From: an uncultured Porphyromonas sp.
GTDB taxonomy: Bacteria; Bacteroidota; Bacteroidia; Bacteroidales; Porphyromonadaceae
Assembly (NCBI GenBank): GCA_900546675.1
Contig: URDQ01000079.1
Location: forward strand, 1-7,216
DNA length: 7,216 bases
Reading direction: 5' to 3'
Shown here: piece after piece, positions 1 to 5,585 of the stretch
Numbering within the stretch: position 1 is the first letter of the stretch
Layout of the letters: each line of letters begins with the position of its first letter
Made by a program: the position numbers and the translations under genes
Notes under the pieces: model-generated
What the model was told of the DNA's origin: nothing
The model's database searches: none
What the model saw: the letters and a program-made list of their open reading frames with translations, nothing else

Positions 1-34
1 GAAACGAGAAAAAAACTTCGCTTTTTACTTGCAT
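1..34 (-). CDS. Probable start of an ABC-2 type permease gene, cut by the window edge
   Basis: An ATG at bases 34-32 opens a frame of eleven codons, reading MQVKSEVFFSF, that leaves the window at base 1. An in-frame TAA lies three codons upstream (43-41), so this is the first possible ATG in the frame. It sits 60 bp downstream of the stop of the second exporter ATPase, on the same strand. In Bacteroidota and in the E. coli ybh and yhi-type clusters, a fusion protein and YbhF-type ATPases are followed by one or two ABC-2 permeases, which often begin with a short polar segment and a Ser-Phe pair before the first helix. That expectation and the position are the main support. The eleven residues cannot prove the family, and no clear ribosome binding site is visible. 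Confidence 0.45.
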   Translation of the reverse strand, partial: MQVKSEVFFSF

Positions 35-54
35 GTGAACTTAAAAAGCAAAGG

Positions 55-78
55 GTTACACGTATTGTCGTTACACGT
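55..78. repeat. Two perfect 9-bp direct repeats in the gap before the probable permease gene
   Basis: The sequence GTTACACGT occurs at 55-63 and again at 70-78, separated by 6 bp (repeat period 15 bp). On the transcribed strand it reads ACGTGTAAC twice, 21 to 44 nt upstream of the probable permease start at 34 and just after the stop of the upstream ATPase. It could be an operator or mRNA-level element between the two genes, but a chance duplication in a short AT-rich spacer is also possible. Confidence 0.4.
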
Positions 79-94
79 CTCGCTGTGAGGGGGA

Positions 95-841
95 CTACTC
101 AGAGCGCTTGGCACCGCGGGCTAACTGGTAAAAGACCTCATCCATCGAGTCGCAGTCAAATTGTCGCTTTAAGGCTCGTGGGGTGTCTAAGGCTCTGATT
201 TGCCCATCTACCATAATGGATATGCGGTCGCAGTACTCCGACTCGTCCATATAGTGTGTGGTGACGAAGACGGTGATGCCCTCGGCGGCTGCGTTGTAGA
301 TAAGCTCCCAGAAGCGTCGCCGTGCTACGGGGTCTACGCCTCCCGTAGGCTCATCGAGGAAAACTATCTTGGGGCGGTGAAAGATGGCAACGGAGAAGGC
401 CAGCTTCTGCTTCCACCCGAGGGGTAGGCTGCCCACACGTAGCTTGCGCTGATCGTAGAAGTTGAGCTCCTCGAGTAGTCGCTCCATACGGCTCTGTATG
501 ATGCGTCGCGAGAGACCGTAGATGCGTCCGTAGAGGAAGATATTCTCCTCGACAGATAAGTAGTCGTAGAGTGAGAACTTCTGACTCATGTAGCCTATGT
601 TTCGCTTGATCTGCTCGGTCTCTTTGCGCACGTCATAGCCTGCTACCTCGGCATAGCCCGAGGTGGGCTTGAGCAGTCCGGTGAGCATACGTATGGTGGT
701 GCTTTTGCCAGCACCATTGGCTCCGAGGAAGCCGAAGATCTCGCCTGGCAAGACATCGAAGGTAATCTCGTCGACAGCGGTGAAGTCGCCGAAGCGCTTG
801 GTGAGCTTATTGGCTAATATACTATACTCAGTGGAGGGCAT
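95..841 (-). CDS. ABC-2 type exporter ATPase, YbhF C-terminal-half type (second ATPase)
   Basis: This 248-residue cytoplasmic ATPase should power an ABC-2 type exporter together with the ATPase encoded just upstream. Visible motifs are Walker A GANGAGKS (40-47), the Q-loop glutamine Q87 in GYMSQKFSLY, Walker B with D163 and catalytic E164, the D-loop GGVD, and the switch histidine H196 in TTHYMDE. The signature motif is abnormal: LPLGWKQ (139-145) stands where LSGGxxQ is expected. To my knowledge this LPLG form is usual in the second nucleotide-binding half of YbhF/RbbA-like proteins, so it is probably a family trait rather than decay. The start ATG is 10 bp after the stop of the upstream ATPase gene, a typical operon spacing, and no Shine-Dalgarno sequence is evident. 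The exported substrate cannot be read from the sequence; small hydrophobic compounds or drugs are an inference from related systems. Confidence 0.9.
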   Translation of the reverse strand: MPSTEYSILANKLTKRFGDFTAVDEITFDVLPGEIFGFLGANGAGKSTTIRMLTGLLKPTSGYAEVAGYDVRKETEQIKRNIGYMSQKFSLYDYLSVEENIFLYGRIYGLSRRIIQSRMERLLEELNFYDQRKLRVGSLPLGWKQKLAFSVAIFHRPKIVFLDEPTGGVDPVARRRFWELIYNAAAEGITVFVTTHYMDESEYCDRISIMVDGQIRALDTPRALKRQFDCDSMDEVFYQLARGAKRSE

Positions 842-851
842 AGGGCGGGGG

Positions 852-1787
852 TTAGGACTCTTGGGAGATGATGAGGAAGTAGTCCTCGATGGAGGGGGGG
901 ATCTTGCGGATGTTTAGCCCCCGGACGCCCTGCTCTAGGAGGCGCGTGTGGATCTCCTCGGGGGTGATGACCTGCTCATCGAAGGTGAAGTGGTGCGCCT
1001 CGCCAAAGGCAAAGCTGCTGAGCACACCATTGAGACTGCGTAACTTGAGGAGTAGGTCCCCCATATCCTCTGCGGTGGCGGACCAAAGGGCTCGATCCAT
1101 ATTTGAGACGAGCCCGTCGGGGGTGTCTATGGAGAGGATCTGACCATCTTTCATCAGGGCTACTTGGTCGCATAGCACAGCTTCGTCCATATAGGGGGTG
1201 CTGACGATCATCGTGATCTCGCCTTGCTCGCGCAGCTTGGAGAGCATCTGCCAGAACTCACGGCGTGAGACGGGATCGACGCCAGTCGTTGGCTCATCGA
1301 GAAGGAGGAGGCGAGGCTTGTGAATGAGTGCGCAGGAGAGCGCTAGCTTTTGCTTCATACCACCTGAGAGCTTGCCGGCGGGGCGCTTTTCGAAGGGGAG
1401 GAGCATCTTATAAATGTCCTCGATGAGGTGGTAATTCTCCTCGACGGTCGTCTTGTAGACGGTGGCGAAGAACTCGAGGTTCTCCCGAACGGTGAGATCT
1501 TGATAAAGGGAGAAGCGACCAGGCATATAGCCGATCTGGTGACGCAGTGGGCGGTAGTCGCGTTTGACGTCGTGTCCTAAGACTGAGACTTCGCCAGCGT
1601 CGGGGTTGAGGAGCGTGGCGATGATGCGTATGAGGGTTGTCTTGCCAGCTCCATCGGGGCCGATGATCCCTAGGAGCGACCCCTCAGAGAGCGTGAGGTC
1701 GATGCCTTGGAGCGCAACGGTCTTGCCAAAGCTCTTGCATACGCCCTGACAAGATACTGCTGGTTGGATCGCCTGCTCTACAGACAT
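852..1787 (-). CDS. ABC-2 type exporter ATPase, YbhF N-terminal-half type (first ATPase)
   Basis: This is a 311-residue cytoplasmic ABC ATPase. Walker A is GPDGAGKT (43-50), the signature is an intact SGGMKQK (141-147), and Walker B carries D164 and E165. Two positions are non-canonical. The Q-loop glutamine is replaced by G90 in GYMPGRFSLY, and the switch histidine is replaced by P198 in STPYMDEA. The neighbouring ATPase keeps both residues but has an altered signature, which suggests a heterodimer with one canonical and one degenerate site. About 85 residues after the ATPase core (roughly 225-311) form an alpha/beta extension of the kind seen in ABC-2 exporter ATPases. The ATG lies 3 bp after the stop of the fusion-protein gene, implying translational coupling. 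The coding strand carries seven consecutive C at 900-894, encoding the two prolines of KIPPSI near the C terminus. In E. coli YbhF the two halves are fused; here they are separate genes. Confidence 0.9.
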   Translation of the reverse strand: MSVEQAIQPAVSCQGVCKSFGKTVALQGIDLTLSEGSLLGIIGPDGAGKTTLIRIIATLLNPDAGEVSVLGHDVKRDYRPLRHQIGYMPGRFSLYQDLTVRENLEFFATVYKTTVEENYHLIEDIYKMLLPFEKRPAGKLSGGMKQKLALSCALIHKPRLLLLDEPTTGVDPVSRREFWQMLSKLREQGEITMIVSTPYMDEAVLCDQVALMKDGQILSIDTPDGLVSNMDRALWSATAEDMGDLLLKLRSLNGVLSSFAFGEAHHFTFDEQVITPEEIHTRLLEQGVRGLNIRKIPPSIEDYFLIISQES

Positions 1788-1790
1788 AGG

Positions 1791-2705
1791 CTACTGATCT
1801 AGTACGACACGTCCGTACTGTCCGATGCGTAGCTTGCCGTCGTTGGGGACGCGGACCTTGATCGCATAGATGAGCGAGGCGCGGGCGTCGGGCGTCTGTA
1901 TGTTCTTAGGAGTAAACTCAGCTCGGTCGGAGATCCATACCACTTCTCCTGTGTAGGCTTGAGCTTCCTCCTCGCCCATATCGCTATAGACAGAGACTTG
2001 CTGCCCGAGGGTAACGTGCTGGAGCTGCTCCGCCGTGACGTAGGCGCGCAGATACATCTGCTGTAGGTTGGCTAGGCGAAAGAGCGGCATACCCTGTCCT
2101 GCGAGCTCGCCTTGATGCAGGTAGACGGTGAGTACCGTCCCCGAGATAGGCGCCTTGATGAAGCTCCGAGAGATCATCTGGTCGACCTGACTCTCCTGTA
2201 CGGTGAGCGCATCGCCGCTACCACTGGTGGAGCGGTTTTGCTGACTGATGGTCGCTTTGGCGGCAGCTATCTGCCCTTTGACAGCAGAAATCTTAGCATC
2301 GATCTCGTCCAGTGTGCGCTGTGCTATGACGCCACGAGCTACGAGCGGAGCGTAGCGATCACGCTCCTTGTTGAGCGCCTTGAGCTGCGCCTCTAGAGGT
2401 GCTACTTGGGTGGAAGCGTTGATCTGTCCCGCAGCGTCGATCGTCGCTTGCTGCGTGTCGACGAGATCTTTTTGTAGCGCTAGGAAGGTGGTGTCGATCA
2501 GTCCTACGACTTGCCCCTCCTCTAGCTGGTCTCCCTCAGAGATGTCTAAGCGCAGTAGCTCGCCCGAGGTGACGGCCGAGACAACAATTTCCTCCGCCTC
2601 GAAGATACCTTGGGCGGAGTAGTCGCTGCTGTGGTCTTTGCAGCTCCATGAGAGTAGGAGGGTGAGGAGGAAGAGGTAACCTATATATCGCTTAGCGTGT
2701 GTCAT
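1791..2705 (-). CDS. HlyD/YbhG-type membrane fusion protein, probable lipoprotein
   Basis: This periplasmic adaptor should link the inner-membrane ABC exporter encoded downstream to an outer-membrane channel. From the ATG at 2705 it has 304 residues. A basic, hydrophobic N-terminus (about 1-21) is followed by Cys22, giving a probable lipoprotein signal, although the lipobox (SWSC) lacks the usual Leu at -3. After it come the first half of a lipoyl-like domain (about 39-73), a helical hairpin rich in Ala, Gln and Lys (about 74-180), the second lipoyl half (SFIKAPISGTVL, from 181), and a beta-barrel region to the C terminus. The segment FTPKNIQTPDAR near 264-275 resembles the YbhG/YhiI class of these proteins. 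An in-frame TTG at 2717 would add four residues (MTNK); I prefer the ATG. The gene starts 33 bp after the mlaF-like stop. No TolC-type outer-membrane partner lies in the window. Confidence 0.87.
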   Translation of the reverse strand: MTHAKRYIGYLFLLTLLLSWSCKDHSSDYSAQGIFEAEEIVVSAVTSGELLRLDISEGDQLEEGQVVGLIDTTFLALQKDLVDTQQATIDAAGQINASTQVAPLEAQLKALNKERDRYAPLVARGVIAQRTLDEIDAKISAVKGQIAAAKATISQQNRSTSGSGDALTVQESQVDQMISRSFIKAPISGTVLTVYLHQGELAGQGMPLFRLANLQQMYLRAYVTAEQLQHVTLGQQVSVYSDMGEEEAQAYTGEVVWISDRAEFTPKNIQTPDARASLIYAIKVRVPNDGKLRIGQYGRVVLDQ

Positions 2706-2738
2706 CTTATTGGTCAATGAGAGAAAGGAGTGGGAAGG

Positions 2739-3476
2739 TCAAAGGTAAAGAAAGTTTTTGAGAGAGAGAGGAATGTCGCCACTGAGTCCCTCACGCGTTC
2801 CCTGCCATGCGACCTGCCCTTTGTCTAGATAGAGGATATGATTAGCGATAGTCTTGATGGAGTTCATATCGTGTGTGTTGACTACTGTCGTGATTTGGTA
2901 CTCCTCGGTGAGCTCTTTGAGTAGCTTATCTATCGATGCCGAGGTGGTAGGATCTAGGCCAGAGTTTGGCTCGTCGCAAAAGAGGTAGTGCGGGTTGAGT
3001 GCCACGGCACGAGCTATAGCGACACGCTTCATCATACCGCCACTGATCTCTGAGGGGAACTTACGCTGCGCACCCTCTAGTCCGACCCGATCGAGGAGTG
3101 CCATAGCGTGTGCTTTGCGCTCTCGTGGCGATAGCTTGGAGAAGAGCTGGAGCGGGAAGAGGACATTCTCCAAGACGGTCATACTATCGAAGAGCGCTGA
3201 CCCCTGAAAGAGCACGCCCGTCACTTGTCGTAGGCGCTTGAGCTCTTCCTTAGACAAGAGCATCATATTGTGCCCATCGAAGAGTATCTCACCCGACGTG
3301 GGCTGTATGAGACCTATGAGACTCTTGAGCAAAACTGTCTTGCCTGCGCCACTACGCCCGATGATGCAGTTGATGCTTCCTGGCTTAAAGGTGGCATCGA
3401 TGCGATTCAGTACCACCTTCTTGTCAAACTCTTTGCAGAGTCCTCTGACTTCGATGATTTTAGTTCCTTCTCCCAT
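2739..3476 (-). CDS. mlaF: MlaF-type ATPase of a phospholipid/MCE transport system
   Basis: This is the cytoplasmic ATPase expected to drive lipid movement between inner and outer membranes with the MlaE-type permease encoded immediately upstream. From the ATG at 3476 it has 245 residues. It shows Walker A GRSGAGKT (40-47), Q-loop Q91 in LFQGSALFDSMTV, signature SGGMMKR (145-151), Walker B with D168 and E169, D-loop SGLD (172-175), and the switch histidine H202 in THDM. The GSALFDSMTV and SGGMMKRVAIARA segments are characteristic of the MlaF/Ttg2A family. A longer frame from an ATG at 3512 would add 12 residues and overlap the permease gene by 32 bp. I prefer 3476 because it is 4 bp after the permease stop and the family normally begins near the IIEVRGLCK strand. 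The next gene is not an MCE-domain MlaD but a fusion protein of an exporter. Confidence 0.92.
   Translation of the reverse strand: MGEGTKIIEVRGLCKEFDKKVVLNRIDATFKPGSINCIIGRSGAGKTVLLKSLIGLIQPTSGEILFDGHNMMLLSKEELKRLRQVTGVLFQGSALFDSMTVLENVLFPLQLFSKLSPRERKAHAMALLDRVGLEGAQRKFPSEISGGMMKRVAIARAVALNPHYLFCDEPNSGLDPTTSASIDKLLKELTEEYQITTVVNTHDMNSIKTIANHILYLDKGQVAWQGTREGLSGDIPLSLKNFLYL
2740..2747 (-). promoter_or_regulatory. Possible Bacteroidota -7 element ahead of the fusion-protein gene
   Basis: The minus strand reads TACCTTTG here, a match to the Bacteroidota -7 consensus TAnnTTTG. It lies 35 nt before the fusion-protein ATG, where a promoter for the exporter genes could be. No TTTG is seen 19-21 bp further upstream. 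The octamer also falls on the last codons (Tyr, Leu, stop) of the mlaF-like gene, so coding constraint may explain it. This is a weak candidate. Confidence 0.2.
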
Positions 3477-3480
3477 AGCC

Positions 3481-4236
3481 TTACATAAACAATAGACTAG
3501 TGAGTACGACATCGGCTAGGAGGATCAGCACACAGCTCGAGACCACCGCATTGGTGCTGGCGCGTCCTACGCCGAGGGCGCCCCCCTTGACTGTATAACC
3601 GAAGTAACTAGCACCCGAGGCAATGATAAAAGCGTAGACGAGCGACTTGATGATCGAGTAGAAAATATTCTTCGCAACGAAGAAGGTCTGCAGTCCCATC
3701 TCAAAGTCCGAAGGAGTAATCGATGGAATAAAGTAAGTGGCTATGTATCCACCCACCAGCCCCGTCGCCATGCTGATGGTACTCAGCACTGGAATGAAAA
3801 GCATCAGACCGAGGATCTTGGGGAGGATGAGGAAGTTGGCCGAGTTGACACCCATTATTTCCATCGCATCTATCTGCTCGGTCACGCGCATGGTCGCTAG
3901 CTCCGAGGCGATACTAGATCCCACCTTGCCCGCGAGGATAAGACACATAATAGAGGAGGAGAACTCGAGAAACATAATCTCTCTCCCAGCGTAGCCTATC
4001 GTAAAGCGGGGAATGAGTGGCGAACTCATATTGATCGATAGCTGGATCGTGATCACCGTACCAATGAAAAAGCTGATAAGCACTACGATCCATATCGAGT
4101 CGAGGCCATACTTAGCCATCTCTCGTATCAGCTGCTTGAAGAAGATACCCCACTTCTTAGGCCTTCTGAAGACTTGTGCCATGAGGAGCGTGTATTCGCC
4201 CATGACACTGAGTGCATTGCCGATTGGATTAGCCAT
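3481..4236 (-). CDS. mlaE: MlaE-type inner-membrane permease of a phospholipid/MCE transport system
   Basis: This 251-residue integral membrane protein is expected to form the permease dimer of an Mla-type lipid transporter, bound to the ATPase encoded 4 bp downstream. It has an amphipathic N-terminal segment and then about five hydrophobic stretches (near 46-68, 88-103, 139-170, 193-215 and 231-251). The family hallmark is clear at 103-127: a glycine-rich GKVGSSIASELATMRV followed by TEQIDAMEIMGV, the cytoplasmic coupling-helix region that contacts MlaF. The C-terminal segment GGALGVGRASTNAVV followed by a last helix is equally typical. Its length matches the family. The start ATG lies 42 bp after the stop of the nucleoside permease gene, so it may belong to the same transcript, but the two functions are not obviously related. 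Confidence 0.93.
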   Translation of the reverse strand: MANPIGNALSVMGEYTLLMAQVFRRPKKWGIFFKQLIREMAKYGLDSIWIVVLISFFIGTVITIQLSINMSSPLIPRFTIGYAGREIMFLEFSSSIMCLILAGKVGSSIASELATMRVTEQIDAMEIMGVNSANFLILPKILGLMLFIPVLSTISMATGLVGGYIATYFIPSITPSDFEMGLQTFFVAKNIFYSIIKSLVYAFIIASGASYFGYTVKGGALGVGRASTNAVVSSCVLILLADVVLTSLLFM

Positions 4237-4278
4237 AGCTTAGCGGACTCCGATGATTCCTAGGACTGAGCCTTGTTC

Positions 4279-5553
4279 TTAAACCGATTGAGCTGTGGAG
4301 CGTTGCTTGGGATGAAAGAGAATCCAAAAGAGTAGACCCGTGACAAGTGCATAGCCTGCGAAGATGTACCAGACAGTCGTCCACTCAGTCACGCCTGCTG
4401 TGGTAAAGTGCTCTACGACCCAACCAGCACCCAGCGAGCCGATCACGACACCTAGTCCGTTGGTCATCAAGAGGAAGAGTCCCTGAGCACTAGCGCGCAT
4501 CGAGGGTGAGACAGACTGATCGACAAACATAGAGCCTGAGATGTTGAAGAAGTCAAACGCCATACCATAGACCACCATCGAGAGCACGAGTGCGATGATG
4601 CCTGGCATCCCGGGGTCGCCTAGACCAAAGAGCCCGAAGCGTAGGAACCACGCTGCGAAGCTCATCGTCATCACTCCCTTGATACCAAAGCGCTTTAGGA
4701 AGAACGGGATCGCTAGGATAAAGAGCGTCTCCGAGATTTGGGACAGAGAGAGCAAGATGTTGGGATACTTGACCGCAAAGCTGTCAGCATACTCAGCGAC
4801 CCCCTTGAAGTGGTCGAGGTACATATTACCATAAGCATTGGTCACCTGGAGCGCTGCGCCGAGGAGTATGCAGAAGGTAAAGAAGACCGCCATCTGTCTA
4901 TTCTTAAATAGTACCAGTGCGTCCAGCCCCAGTATGGATAGGAGCGAGCGGCGACCCTCTTCCGCCTTTTTGACTCCATGCGGTACCGCTGGTAGTGTCC
5001 AAGCGTAGATCGCTAGGGCGATGGCAGCAAAGGCGCCGAGGTTAAACTGCATCGGGCTGTCCATCCACTTAAATAGGTTGACCAGCCACATCGCTACGAT
5101 GAAGCCGATGGTACCCCAGACACGTATTGGAGGGAAGTCCTTGACAATGTCCGCCTGCACCGTGCCGAGCGCATGATATGCGACCGTGTTGGAGAGCGAT
5201 AGGGTAGGCATAAAGAAGAGATTGACCCCAAAGATGACCAGCCAGGTAGTCGCAAAGGGTGTCCCCACCGGTAGGCAGCCGACTGCTATCAGGCAGGCTC
5301 CTGTGAGTAAATGACAGATCGAGAGTAGCCGCTCGGCACCGATCCACCGGTCAGCGATGATACCCGTCAGTGCGGGCGTGATGATTGCTGCGAAGCCCGC
5401 CGTGGCAAAGAGTCCGCCGACCTCCTGCCCGTCGTACTGCATCACATTGCCCATATAGCGTCCCATAGAGATGAGCCAAGCCCCCCAGATGAAGAACTGG
5501 AGGAAGTTCATCACGATCAGTTTGAGTTTGATCTGTTCTTTTTCTTTCGTCAT
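4279..5553 (-). CDS. MFS nucleoside:proton symporter, NHS family (NupG/XapB-like)
   Basis: This 424-residue inner-membrane transporter probably imports nucleosides with protons. The protein is strongly hydrophobic and reads as twelve helices with a charged central loop (about 191-205, HGVKKAEEGRR) between the two six-helix halves. Family-specific segments include FLQFFIWGAWLISMGRYM near the N terminus, FPPIRVWGTIGFI (140-152), FDFFNISGSMFVDQ (333-346) and SPSMRASAQGLFLLMTNG (349-366); the last two match the NupG signature region closely. The ATG at 5553 is preceded by AAAAGGT, a modest purine-rich site, and lies 32 bp after the stop of the DUF4270 gene, so co-transcription is likely. I cannot tell purine from pyrimidine nucleoside preference. 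No nucleoside-catabolism gene is in the window. Confidence 0.9.
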   Translation of the reverse strand: MTKEKEQIKLKLIVMNFLQFFIWGAWLISMGRYMGNVMQYDGQEVGGLFATAGFAAIITPALTGIIADRWIGAERLLSICHLLTGACLIAVGCLPVGTPFATTWLVIFGVNLFFMPTLSLSNTVAYHALGTVQADIVKDFPPIRVWGTIGFIVAMWLVNLFKWMDSPMQFNLGAFAAIALAIYAWTLPAVPHGVKKAEEGRRSLLSILGLDALVLFKNRQMAVFFTFCILLGAALQVTNAYGNMYLDHFKGVAEYADSFAVKYPNILLSLSQISETLFILAIPFFLKRFGIKGVMTMSFAAWFLRFGLFGLGDPGMPGIIALVLSMVVYGMAFDFFNISGSMFVDQSVSPSMRASAQGLFLLMTNGLGVVIGSLGAGWVVEHFTTAGVTEWTTVWYIFAGYALVTGLLFWILFHPKQRSTAQSV

Positions 5554-5585
5554 ACCTTTTGTCGCTAATCTGTTTCGTTTTCGAC

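Noticed and set aside
8..26. Weak AAAAGC/GTTTTT hairpin followed by T residues on the minus strand, resembling a terminator
   Set aside because: The stem has essentially one G-C pair and lies inside the probable start of the permease reading frame, so a terminator is unlikely.
200..427. Plus-strand open frames of 60-95 codons throughout the minus-strand genes
   Set aside because: Each lies opposite a conserved gene, has no recognisable domain, and is explained by the lack of stops opposite GC-rich coding sequence.
2760..2771. GA dinucleotide repeat at the 3' end of the mlaF-like gene
   Set aside because: It is short, encodes the Leu-Ser-Leu of the C terminus, and needs no special explanation.
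3477..3512. Upstream ATG at 3512 for the mlaF-like gene
   Set aside because: It overlaps the permease gene by 32 bp and adds a non-conserved 12-residue stretch. The ATG at 3476, 4 bp after the permease stop, fits the family's usual N terminus.
4258..4265. 8-bp palindrome TCCTAGGA in the gap between the nucleoside permease and the mlaE-like gene
   Set aside because: It is too short for a terminator stem and has no loop or T tract, so it is likely chance.
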